From Alteromonas lipotrueae (GTDB taxonomy: Bacteria > Pseudomonadota > Gammaproteobacteria > Enterobacterales > Alteromonadaceae): a stretch of 64,000 bases of DNA. The stretch spans positions 62,001-126,000 of the forward strand of contig NZ_JAESDI010000006.1 in NCBI RefSeq assembly GCF_019249215.1. Direction: 5' to 3'. The notes below the pieces were generated by a model. It was given only the letters and a program-made list of their open reading frames with translations. It had not been told where the DNA came from and ran no database searches. This document shows positions 25,002 through 32,842 of the stretch, in pieces (position 1 is the first letter of the stretch; each line of letters starts with the position of its first letter). The position numbers were made by a program, and so were the translations under genes.

Positions 25002-25019
25002 AGCGCACAAGTGTAAGCT
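25002..25019. promoter_or_regulatory. FabR/DesT-type operator 2
   Basis: AGCGCACAAGTGTAAGCT repeats the pattern of operator 1 with a centre-to-centre distance of 23 bases. Two tandem sites suggest cooperative binding or control of promoters on both faces. Confidence 0.55.
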
Positions 25020-25402
25020 TAAATTTATTCTCGTCAAGTGAATAGTTAAAAATACGTACTCACGCAGGTTGATTTTTGGCAGGTAGGTTTTTGTAAGGTT
25101 TGTAATGGTAGTTGACTGGTGCTGCAGGAACGTTATGAATTCGAGGAAATAATTGGCATTTCGATTAAACCCGAGTTTTGTTCGAAGCGCTACGAGTTCA
25201 TAAAGCTAGCGCTCTTTGAGCCGTAGCCCTGAGCATAGCCACATGGGAAGCCCAGCAATTGCGGTGTTGGCAGATAATTTCGCGAAGAAAACCGGCCTTC
25301 CTTCTAAGAAAACCGTCTTTTTAATGCTTAAGTAGATGTCGAGCTGGTTAAGACGCTGTATTGAGCTAGATATGAATGAGTAGAAGTTAGGATGTACTCG
25401 GC

Positions 25403-26602
25403 CTAGTCTAAAGCGTTATTTTCTTCTCGTACTTTTAACGTAAGCTCGCTGTCTTGGGGGCTAATGGAAAAGTCGAATTTTCCTAATATATTCATTCCTA
25501 ATAACCCATCTGCGTTGGGTAAAGCGTTTGTTGGTAGCACTAACGCAGAAACGTCGTTAAATCGATAGCCAGCAAAAAGGAAACTAGGTATATGTACCAA
25601 AGGGGCATTAATGGTGCCCGACGCGGTATTTACGTCAAAGTTACCAATAAAAGTAAGGCGTCCCAAACCGCCTAATCGGTTGAATAAGTCCGTGGTGATA
25701 GCAGTAGTGCTTGCTCCAGTATCTAACACCATGTCGGCGGTTTGATTGAGTGCTTCAACGTTTACCCGGTACTGATCGCCTTCTCGAAGGAGTGCCACGC
25801 GAGTAACGTCCTTACCTAAAAGTTCACTTCTTGGCAACGTCTCGTCTGTAGCAACTTCATTGTCATAGTTTCTTTCTCTATATGCGATATTTCGTATAGC
25901 ATTGGCGGCGTTATCATCGTAAGCCAAGCTTGCAAGAACATCTTCCATTAAGGTTATTTTTTGCTGTCTAGCATAAGCTTCGGCAAGTTGAAGCGTATAT
26001 CGTCTGTTATCAGGCACTCGCTGGAACAAAGGTTCGTTCAAGCTTGCCACTAAATCCCACTGCCTATTTGCTTTAAGCTCTTCTTGCGCGTTGTCGTATA
26101 GGCTAGTAATCCGGCTTTCAACGTTATCTTGCATGTTAGGTGATAATGGTAGTTCAGCTAAATCGTGAAAATAAATAAGCGCTTCGGATAATGGCTGAGT
26201 TCTTAATACCAACTCGGCTTCTAACAGTAAAAGATCTTCATTGTTAGGGAAGCGCTGTAATTCATAGTTCAGTTGTTGATTAAGGAGTGCGTAGTTACCG
26301 CTACTTAACAGTTGATGTAATGCATCAATGTTCGTTTCAGATATACCTGCCTCACGGTATGCTCTCGCATTATTGGTTGACGAGATAAACCCCTCGCTAG
26401 GATCTTGGCCGTTAGTTGACGTTGAGTGCCCAGTACCTTTTTCATTCGCAGCGTTTTCTTTGTATGCAGCGTTTTCATAATCAGACATGCTATTTGACGT
26501 AGCTATATCTACAGCCTGGTTTAATGACAGCCATAAATAGCCGTTCAGAAATACGGATGCAGCAAGTACCACAACTAAACATGCTAATAGCCCTTTATTC
26601 AT
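25403..26602 (-). CDS. Membrane-anchored retropepsin-like aspartic protease
   Basis: The start is the ATG at 26602 with GGAG about nine bases upstream, giving 399 residues. An N-terminal signal anchor (about 5-25) precedes a long helical linker with TPR-like stretches (LLSSGNYALLNQQLNYEL, LLLLEAELVL). A C-terminal retroviral-type protease domain follows, with Asp294 in VLDTGASTTAI, and the family's NADGLLGMNILGKFDF near the end. The enzyme probably acts as a homodimer in the periplasm. Its target is unknown. The gene starts 27 bases after the stop of the thioesterase gene on the same strand, so the two are likely co-transcribed. Confidence 0.8.
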   Translation of the reverse strand: MNKGLLACLVVVLAASVFLNGYLWLSLNQAVDIATSNSMSDYENAAYKENAANEKGTGHSTSTNGQDPSEGFISSTNNARAYREAGISETNIDALHQLLSSGNYALLNQQLNYELQRFPNNEDLLLLEAELVLRTQPLSEALIYFHDLAELPLSPNMQDNVESRITSLYDNAQEELKANRQWDLVASLNEPLFQRVPDNRRYTLQLAEAYARQQKITLMEDVLASLAYDDNAANAIRNIAYRERNYDNEVATDETLPRSELLGKDVTRVALLREGDQYRVNVEALNQTADMVLDTGASTTAITTDLFNRLGGLGRLTFIGNFDVNTASGTINAPLVHIPSFLFAGYRFNDVSALVLPTNALPNADGLLGMNILGKFDFSISPQDSELTLKVREENNALD

Positions 26603-26629
26603 AATTAAAAACTCCGTTGGGCTTCGCAA

Positions 26630-27085
26630 TTAAAAATTGGGTTCAATACATGCTTTGCCATAAATCACCTTAAAGGGTTCAGGCAATCGCTTAGGAGAGC
26701 CAGTATCTAAACTCACGCAAACAAAGGTGGTTAAAGCTTCAAATACGGTTTTTTGTCTGCGCTCACAAACAAATTGAAAGTGTCGTTTTAGGGTTAGCTT
26801 GTTATCACAACTCACAATCCACGTTGCACATTGTAGACTGTCACCTTCGTGAGAGGGCAGGTGGTAATCAAGTTCATGGCGTTTAATCACCATGGCGCGG
26901 TTGAGCGACTGATAGTCAGAAAACTGCAAGCCAAGTGAATTGGAATGGGCCCACGCCAATGCTTCTACTTGGGTTAAGTAAGCCACATTATTAACGTGGT
27001 TATAGTGATCTAAGTGGCTAGCATCTATTTGCCAAGATTTGATAAAGGGCGATTCATATCGCCATGGTAATAAAGACTCTGGCAT
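26630..27085 (-). CDS. Acyl-CoA thioesterase, hotdog fold (4HBT-like)
   Basis: This 151-residue protein begins with the substrate-binding line of single-hotdog thioesterases (DASHLDHYNHVNNVAYL), including the Asp/His-Asn cluster that activates water. It continues with the long helix and beta sheet of the fold (KRHELDYHLPSHEGDSL). Such enzymes release free acids from acyl-CoA or acyl-ACP in the cytosol. The chain-length preference cannot be read. It is upstream of the retropepsin-like gene and downstream of a conserved hypothetical gene, all on the minus strand. The lipid-rich context (desaturase, wax synthase, FabB) fits. Confidence 0.85.
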   Translation of the reverse strand: MPESLLPWRYESPFIKSWQIDASHLDHYNHVNNVAYLTQVEALAWAHSNSLGLQFSDYQSLNRAMVIKRHELDYHLPSHEGDSLQCATWIVSCDNKLTLKRHFQFVCERRQKTVFEALTTFVCVSLDTGSPKRLPEPFKVIYGKACIEPNF

Positions 27086-27134
27086 TCGGGGTAAACTCAG
27101 TTGCTACCTTGGTGCGACTCTATAAAAGCCCACA

Positions 27135-27851
27135 TCAGGTGGTTAAATTAGTAGAAACGATAGGAAGCGGGTTATCTTCTGGCAGAGGGACTGATTCATC
27201 AAACAACGTATGCATAAGCACTTCTTCTCGTTCGAGTACAGGATGAATAAAGCTTTGCACATCGCCAATGGCTTTAAATGAGTGGAAACCATTTTCTAGC
27301 AATTCGTGAAGCGACAATAAACCAGCTAATTTGGCGGGGCGTCTTGATAAGCTAATCAACATACCGATTCCCCTAATTTTAATCACATCGCCGAGTTGAT
27401 CGCCAAGGTGTGCAATAATATCGAGTTGGCGTTGCCTGTCTTGCTGCCGACCCGTATTGCGGTAGGCTAGGGCGTAGCTGTCACGATTTAATGGTGCTCC
27501 TTTGAGTTGATGTACCATTTGCATATCTAAATCGAATGACAGGGCGTTAAGTGCCAACGCATCATTCATGGCGTTCATGGCTTTGTCGGGAAGCACTTTG
27601 GCAAGCTTGGGGATCACCCTAACTAAGTCAGCGTCACGCTGGCTGAAATCTTTTGGGCCATACAGTTCATCTACAAAAAATTGCATGGCTTTTTGATAGC
27701 GCGCTTGTTTGGCTAAATCATCGTGAGACACCAGCAAGCGCTCGCATTGCCAATGCTGAAGTTCGTGAATATTATCCATAATACCCACTTTAAGCGCTAG
27801 GTCTCGAAGCGCATTCACTCTGTGTATATGCTTAACGATATTCTGTGACAC
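27135..27851 (-). CDS. Conserved hypothetical protein
   Basis: The start is the GTG at 27851, because GGAAGGA lies about nine bases upstream; a TTG at 27896 is not supported. The product is 238 residues, soluble and mostly helical. A conserved stretch FFVDELYGPKDFSQRDADL is followed by AKVLPDKAM and then LSFDLDMQM. I recognise this as a widespread unnamed family in Proteobacteria, but no function is known to me. It is the first of three same-strand genes with the thioesterase and protease. A short region separates its start from epmC on the opposite strand. Confidence 0.7.
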   Translation of the reverse strand: MSQNIVKHIHRVNALRDLALKVGIMDNIHELQHWQCERLLVSHDDLAKQARYQKAMQFFVDELYGPKDFSQRDADLVRVIPKLAKVLPDKAMNAMNDALALNALSFDLDMQMVHQLKGAPLNRDSYALAYRNTGRQQDRQRQLDIIAHLGDQLGDVIKIRGIGMLISLSRRPAKLAGLLSLHELLENGFHSFKAIGDVQSFIHPVLEREEVLMHTLFDESVPLPEDNPLPIVSTNLTT

Positions 27852-28056
27852 GCAAATAATATCCTTCCGTAGTGCTTTAATACTAGCTTGACGCAAGCGA
27901 GTGGCGCATGCAAGCCGCTAAGCCTATTCCCGCCATATTTTCACTGTTATAATACCCGCCCTTAAATGTATGGCTAACGGGAAACGTCTTTGAATTTTAG
28001 TACTCGGTGCAATCTAACTCGGCTAACTTATTCACTCGCTGCTGGAGTTATTCTGC

Positions 28057-28581
28057 GTGGCGAATGAGATAGACCCTGACGTACCTGCGCTTATTACTTT
28101 GTTTAACAGCACCTTTACCGACTTTCAAACGAAGCTGGTATTAGGTGATGACGAGCCTGTTTATCTTCCTGCCACTGAAGATATTCCTTATCATCGCATT
28201 GTGTTTGCCCACGGCTTCTTTTCCAGCGCGCTGCATGAAATTGCCCACTGGTGTGTGGCAGGTGAGAAGCGTCGTTTGCTCGAAGATTACGGTTATTGGT
28301 ATTGCCCTGATGGGCGAGATGCCAAACAGCAAGCCGAATTTGAAAGTGTAGAGGTTAAGCCGCAAGCTATTGAGTGGGCGTTTACCGAAGCCGCAGGGCG
28401 AAAATTTCAAGTTAGTACCGATAATTTAAATGGTGCAGAGCCCGATAGACAAGGTTTCACGCAGAATGTTGAAGCCCAGTTAGCGTGCTATAAAAACAAT
28501 GGTTTCCCCCCTAGGGCAGTACGCTTTATCGATGCTTTAAAAAAACACACAGAAATTAACGGGAGCGCAGTAAACCAATGA
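28057..28581 (+). CDS. epmC: Elongation factor P hydroxylase
   Basis: This 174-residue protein matches EpmC (YfcM). It has an N-terminal HRIVFAHGFFSSALHEIAHW metal-binding helix with HExxH-like spacing, then YWYCPDGRD and the terminal GFPPRAVRFIDAL. EpmC hydroxylates the lysylated Lys of elongation factor P after EpmA/EpmB action, fine-tuning translation of polyproline sequences. The start is the GTG at 28057 with GGAG ten bases before it. The stop overlaps the next ATG (ATGA). In E. coli it lies beside yfcL and mnmC-fabB, and the same neighbours are found here within 10 kb, which supports the assignment. Confidence 0.92.
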   Translation: MANEIDPDVPALITLFNSTFTDFQTKLVLGDDEPVYLPATEDIPYHRIVFAHGFFSSALHEIAHWCVAGEKRRLLEDYGYWYCPDGRDAKQQAEFESVEVKPQAIEWAFTEAAGRKFQVSTDNLNGAEPDRQGFTQNVEAQLACYKNNGFPPRAVRFIDALKKHTEINGSAVNQ

Positions 28582-29708
28582 ATAAACCGGTATTTCGATT
28601 AGGTGTGGTAGTTAACCCTTTTGCGGGTATAGGTGGCGCGCTTGCATTAAAAGGCAGTGACGGTGCCGATGTGCGTGAAAAGGCATTGGCGATGGGCGCT
28701 GAAAAAAAGGCTAACGAAAAAATGGCCAAAGCGCTGTCTATAGTAGAGGGCTTGTCAGAACAGTTCACTATCGTTACCGCCGGTGGCGAAATGGGCGAAG
28801 ACGTGTGTGCTTCTTTAGGTTTACCCTTTGAGGTGGTGTACAAGAGTGCATCGCAACAAACAGAAGGGGAAGATACCGAGCGTGCCGTACAGGCTTTTCT
28901 TGGCTGTAATCTTGATGTTATTTTATTTGCTGGTGGCGATGGTACTGCCCGCAATGTATGTAAAATTGTGGGTGACAAAGTGCCGGTGCTGGGTGTGCCG
29001 GCGGGATGTAAAATCCACTCGGGCGTGTACTGTGTGACTCCGTCTGCCGCAGGGCAGGTTATTAGCCAAATGATCAAGGGCGAAATTGTCAGTGTGATGG
29101 AAGGCGAAGTACGAGATATCGATGAAAACGCATTTCGAACCGGAAAAGTGATAGCAAAACACTATGGCGAGATGCGAGTACCCGCCGAACTAACTTACGT
29201 GCAAGCAGTAAAAATGGGTGGTAAAGAGGACGAAGCGCTCGTCCTCGATGACATTGCCGCTACCATTAGCGAATTAATGGACGACAACACAGACACCTAT
29301 TTTGTTATGGGGTCGGGCTCTACCGTAGGCGCAGTTATGGAGTTTCTGGGTTTAGAAAATACCCTACTAGGTGTTGATGTGTTGCAAGACAAAGCGCTTG
29401 TAGCCAGCGATGTAACTGCATCTGAATTGCTTTCGCTTACCCAAGGAAAGCCAACCCAAGTGGTGTTAACCGTTATCGGAGGGCAAGGGCATATTTTGGG
29501 GCGTGGAAATCAACAGCTTAGCCCAGACTTTATCCGCGCTATTGGCAAAGAAAATATGCGGGTTGTTGCGACTAAACAAAAGTTACAATCGCTTGGTAAT
29601 AAACCATTACGATTAGATTCTGGCGATGCTGAGTTAGATGCATCGCTACAAGGTGCGTTCACCATTATTACCGGTTACAAAGACAAGGTTCTTTATAACG
29701 CCGAATAG
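28578..29708 (+). CDS. ATP-NAD kinase-like protein (COG3199 family)
   Basis: This 376-residue protein carries the diagnostic GGDGTARN nucleotide-binding loop (about residues 116-123) and an N-terminal LGVVVNPFAGIGG. The C-terminal half has beta-rich segments including VVLTVIGGQGHILGRGN. It resembles the ATP-NAD kinase-like proteins of COG3199, distinct from canonical NadK. The substrate is not certain. It overlaps the epmC stop by four bases, so it is translated as part of that operon. In E. coli this locus has no such gene between yfcM and yfcL, so its insertion is of note. Confidence 0.85.
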   Translation: MNKPVFRLGVVVNPFAGIGGALALKGSDGADVREKALAMGAEKKANEKMAKALSIVEGLSEQFTIVTAGGEMGEDVCASLGLPFEVVYKSASQQTEGEDTERAVQAFLGCNLDVILFAGGDGTARNVCKIVGDKVPVLGVPAGCKIHSGVYCVTPSAAGQVISQMIKGEIVSVMEGEVRDIDENAFRTGKVIAKHYGEMRVPAELTYVQAVKMGGKEDEALVLDDIAATISELMDDNTDTYFVMGSGSTVGAVMEFLGLENTLLGVDVLQDKALVASDVTASELLSLTQGKPTQVVLTVIGGQGHILGRGNQQLSPDFIRAIGKENMRVVATKQKLQSLGNKPLRLDSGDAELDASLQGAFTIITGYKDKVLYNAE

Positions 29709-29748
29709 TTTTAAAGTTTTAGATTACGTTTAAGAATAGGAGAAATAC

Positions 29749-30051
29749 GTGTTACCTCCGGCTTCAGCCCCCCAACAAGTAGTAAACCAAATTGCAGCGA
29801 TAGAGGCTGCGTTAGATGATGTAGTTAATCATGGTAGTGACGATGAGCTGTTTACAGCCAGTTACTTACAAGGCCATTTCGCCGTGGTGTCTCGTCAGCT
29901 AGAAATGCAAAGCAGCGCAACTATGCAGCAACTAGATTCAGATATGGCAGCAAGCTTGCAAGCCGCATTTAACAACAAAGAACTAGAGGGCGATGATGCT
30001 GCGCAGGTTAAGAGCCTTTGGTCACGATTATTTGACCAGGCGCGCAGCTAA
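29749..30051 (+). CDS. yfcL: YfcL-like protein
   Basis: This small 100-residue helical protein starts at a GTG (29749) with AGGAG seven bases upstream. It matches YfcL in size and in the ASYLQGHFAVVSRQLE and LWSRLFDQA stretches. The function is unknown. It follows the COG3199 kinase gene by 40 bases and probably ends the epmC operon. Its presence near epmC and mnmC/fabB is conserved with enterobacteria. Confidence 0.78.
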   Translation: MLPPASAPQQVVNQIAAIEAALDDVVNHGSDDELFTASYLQGHFAVVSRQLEMQSSATMQQLDSDMAASLQAAFNNKELEGDDAAQVKSLWSRLFDQARS

Positions 30052-30485
30052 GCGCCAAAATGTCGCACAACAAAGCGCTATGCGTGGAATCTGGAAACGG
30101 AATAATTATCCGGCAAATTACGCCTGAAAGCGGCATGGCTTTGCCGCTTAGGCACCCTCACTTTCTCTCAATCGTTGGTGTTATTTTAAACACCCAGCCA
30201 CGTTGATTGGCGTTCCTTTTCTAAAGGTAGCTAACTACAATATATTCTCTCTAAGCCCCCAAGTAGCGGAGTAATGCGGCGTACGGCTGTGTTTTATAGG
30301 CTTTCTGACATCGCTTGCTTTAGCTCGGCACTTGTTAGCGTTAACCTTTTTTCAGTCTTTATGCGCTACATGACACGCCCCCACAGGTTGTGGTGCGAAT
30401 ATTGCTAATTCTTGTTGTTGACAAGAAAAGACAAGTAGTGTGACACAACGCGCTTTTTACAAATGGCTTATTTCTAGGTGAATAT
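30052..30485. other. Intergenic region between yfcL and the FlgO-like genes
   Basis: A perfect hairpin AAGCGGCA-TGGCTT-TGCCGCTT lies at 30128-30149 without a T run after it, so it is a possible processing or pausing element at most. No gene is recognised. The last 60 bases probably hold the promoter of the lipoprotein genes (AT-rich, no clear boxes). Confidence 0.45.
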
Positions 30486-31199
30486 ATGTTCGGTTTAATT
30501 CAACTTGCGAGTTACAAGCGTAGCGCTAGTAACACACCCAAAAGAGCAAGGTACTGCACGGTACGCTGTACCTTTCGCTGTATTTTGCGCAACACTTCGC
30601 GAGCGATTTCTGCCGGATTAATACTTGCCATCATTGGCGGCTGTCAATCGTCGGACGACCCTAAAGCCCAAATGTCACAGTCTGATCCCTTGGCGATTCC
30701 AGCCCTTGGGAATGTTGAATATCACACCTACATTTTAGCCAATGAGCTGTTTGCCGATTTGCGACCTTCTAGGCAAGCGCGCTATGCCGTGGCGGGATTT
30801 GTGCCTATTGATACCATGAAATACAACAAGAATGATCAACATCCATTGATGATGTTAGGGCATCAATTAGAACAGGGTATGATGACCGAAGCCACAAAAC
30901 GTGGTTTTACTACTCAAGAATTTAAGCTTTCGAACGATATAATTGTTAATGACGAAAGCGATAGAGTACTTACGCGCAATATCGACCAATTGTCCGATAT
31001 CGAACGGGTCGATTTCTATATAACAGGTACCTTGGTTTACCAACAGTCTGGGGCTGTGGTTAACGCAAGAATTATCAATGTTAGAAATAAAGACGTGGTG
31101 GCGGCAGCTACCCGCTTTTTTCCCGCTGAGATTTTCTGGGAAGAAGAGCGAGTGACGAGCCGTAATGGTCGACTGTACAGAACTGAAGGTGGAAGGTAA
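30486..31199 (+). CDS. FlgO-like domain lipoprotein 1
   Basis: This 237-residue protein has a long basic n-region of about 40 residues, then a lipobox-like GLILAIIGGC. The ATG at 30486 follows TAGGTGA, so the long leader seems real; alternative starts between it and the lipobox are only TTG. The mature part has the FlgO-type fold: YHTYILANELFADL, a middle beta-alpha part, then VDFYITGTLVYQQSGAVVNARIINVRNKDVVAA. FlgO proteins are outer-membrane lipoproteins linked to the flagellar H/T ring in Vibrio. Two homologous lipoproteins follow at four and two base spacing, so the three form an operon. Confidence 0.75.
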   Translation: MFGLIQLASYKRSASNTPKRARYCTVRCTFRCILRNTSRAISAGLILAIIGGCQSSDDPKAQMSQSDPLAIPALGNVEYHTYILANELFADLRPSRQARYAVAGFVPIDTMKYNKNDQHPLMMLGHQLEQGMMTEATKRGFTTQEFKLSNDIIVNDESDRVLTRNIDQLSDIERVDFYITGTLVYQQSGAVVNARIINVRNKDVVAAATRFFPAEIFWEEERVTSRNGRLYRTEGGR

Positions 31200-31203
31200 C
31201 GGG

Positions 31204-31968
31204 ATGAACGCACTATTTAAATGCACGGCATGTATCCTAGCAATATCAACGTTAACCCTGAGCGGTTGCTCTATGATGTTAGGCGAAGAAGAAGTGGCAG
31301 TTGAAGAAACGTCTCGACCGGCCATGAATGTAGTAGATATTATGGCGATAGACCGTCCTTCACCACAAAAAGAAGACGACGAACAGTCAGACGAGCAAGA
31401 GGGAATGGATGCTTTCGGCGCCTTGGGCCAACCTACACTTTATTCGAGTGTTCAAGGGGCCTATAAAGGGCGACCGCTAACTAAGCATATTGGTGATTAC
31501 GTAAAAAATATGACCCAAGACCTTATCGCAAATATGGAATATGTGAATGAAAAAACGCCCATAGGCGTAACGCATTTCGCGCTTATTGATACCAATCTTC
31601 AAGAAACGGATTTGCTGGGTAAGCAAATGGCAGAATCATTTGTTCACGAACTGCATAAATTTCGTGTGCCCGTTATCGATTTTAAAGCCACAGACTACAT
31701 TCGTATTACCGACGGTGGCGACTTCGTTCTTAGCCGCGACTATTTAGAGTTAAGCAGCAGTTTACCCATAGATTACGTACTTACGGGCACCATGGCTAAA
31801 CACCAAGGCGGCGTGTTAGTTAACGCCAGAATATTAGGCATAGAGTCTCGCGCGGTAGTGGCGAGTGCACAAATGCTGGTGCCATTTTATGTGGTAGAAG
31901 CGTTGATCCCTAGCGACGGTAGCCAAAAGAACGGCATGCGTGATGGCGTTAAATTAAGTAGAGGTTAA
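31204..31968 (+). CDS. FlgO-like domain lipoprotein 2
   Basis: The ATG at 31204 gives 254 residues with a standard lipoprotein signal ending LTLSGC. An acidic linker (residues about 50-75) follows, then the FlgO-like domain: HIGDYVKNMTQDLIANM, FALIDTNLQETDLLGKQMAESF, and the closing YVLTGTMAKHQGGVLVNARILGIESRAVVAS. The latter lines up with the corresponding stretches of the other two proteins in this operon. It probably sits at the outer membrane. The start is four bases after the previous stop. Its link to the flagellum is inference from the family, since no flagellar genes are nearby. Confidence 0.78.
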   Translation: MNALFKCTACILAISTLTLSGCSMMLGEEEVAVEETSRPAMNVVDIMAIDRPSPQKEDDEQSDEQEGMDAFGALGQPTLYSSVQGAYKGRPLTKHIGDYVKNMTQDLIANMEYVNEKTPIGVTHFALIDTNLQETDLLGKQMAESFVHELHKFRVPVIDFKATDYIRITDGGDFVLSRDYLELSSSLPIDYVLTGTMAKHQGGVLVNARILGIESRAVVASAQMLVPFYVVEALIPSDGSQKNGMRDGVKLSRG

Positions 31969-31970
31969 TC

Positions 31971-32687
31971 ATGAAAAGGCTTATTGCTTTGCTGGCAATG
32001 GGGTTAGTCGCTAACCTCACCGCGTGTACCAGTACTGAATCAATCGGCTCTTTTTGGCTAGGTGATGACGGAGAAATTTCTCACTCCGCTGAGCCTGTTC
32101 CTGTGCCAAGGGGATCAGGCCTTGAGTACCACCCAGACTCTCGCGACCGTGAATACCAGCAGCATGTTGCCGTAGACCCAGGCTACAGAGACCCATTGCA
32201 CCAAGGATTTTCTCCTTCACAAACCCACAAACGCTTAAATGACTATGCATCGCAATTGGCGATGGACTTAATGGATAACGCAACCCGCCTTACTCAGCAA
32301 GACATGGTGGGGGTGACCAGCTTTGTGCGCCTGAATGAATCTTTAGGCGATAGCACGGTGTTAGGAAATCAACTTTCTGAATACCTTATTGCCGAACTTC
32401 AAGATTTTGGGCTAGCCATTGTTGACTTTAAAATGGCTGGTGGCGTGACAGTAACGCCCTTTGGTGATTTTGTATTAAGCCGCAAAGCGAATGCACTGGC
32501 CAAGCAAGTGTCGATGGACCATGTAGTGACAGGCACTATTATTGAAGACGACAGGGGCGTTCGCATTAATGCCCGTATTGTTTCAATGCAAAACAAGCAA
32601 GTTGTTGCCAGTGCGAATATCTATATTCCCGCGTTCATCGTGACCGATTTAAATAAAGGCTTAACGGCGCAGGTGCCAGTACAATAA
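31971..32687 (+). CDS. FlgO-like domain lipoprotein 3
   Basis: This 238-residue lipoprotein (signal ending NLTACTS) starts two bases after the previous stop, with AGAGG upstream. The FlgO-like domain is again visible: RLNDYASQLAMDLMDNA, FVRLNESLGDSTVLGNQLSEYL, DFVLSRKANALAKQVSMDHVVTGTI, INARIVSMQNKQVVASANIYIPAFI. It is the last of three related genes and is followed by a bidirectional terminator shared with mnmC. Duplication followed by divergence is the likely origin. Confidence 0.78.
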   Translation: MKRLIALLAMGLVANLTACTSTESIGSFWLGDDGEISHSAEPVPVPRGSGLEYHPDSRDREYQQHVAVDPGYRDPLHQGFSPSQTHKRLNDYASQLAMDLMDNATRLTQQDMVGVTSFVRLNESLGDSTVLGNQLSEYLIAELQDFGLAIVDFKMAGGVTVTPFGDFVLSRKANALAKQVSMDHVVTGTIIEDDRGVRINARIVSMQNKQVVASANIYIPAFIVTDLNKGLTAQVPVQ

Positions 32688-32737
32688 CGGGTTACGCATC
32701 GGTGAGTTTCTAACTGCCGGTGACAATCGAATTAAAC

Positions 32738-32794
32738 AAAAAAGCGCAGTCTGAAGTGGCCCAGTAAAATAGGCGTTCAGCACTGCGCTTTTTT
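32738..32794. terminator. Bidirectional terminator between the FlgO-like operon and mnmC
   Basis: AAAAAAGCGCAGT (32738-32750) pairs with ACTGCGCTTTTTT (32782-32794), and an inner CTGAA/TTCAG extends the stem. The A run on one side and T run on the other serve both strands. Confidence 0.8.
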
Positions 32795-32842
32795 ATTGCA
32801 GCTTAAAAAATTGCAGCTTAAAAATAGCGATAAAAGCCATCG

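Larger units (their letters stand above)
24930..25402. other. Intergenic region with FabR-like operators and short frames
   Basis: The left end holds the two operator-like palindromes upstream of the desaturase operon, flanked by AATTTAAGC and GCTTAAATT arms. Farther right are two short plus-strand frames, 25119-25226 (GTG) and 25243-25335 (ATG, 30 codons). Neither has a ribosome site and both are judged noise or decayed sequence. Confidence 0.45.

Noticed and set aside
25119..25335. Two short plus-strand frames in the desaturase/protease gap
   Set aside because: No ribosome site, different frames, no recognisable family; likely chance or decayed sequence.
30128..30149. Perfect hairpin as a terminator of yfcL
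   Set aside because: No T run follows; recorded only as a hairpin in the intergenic entry.
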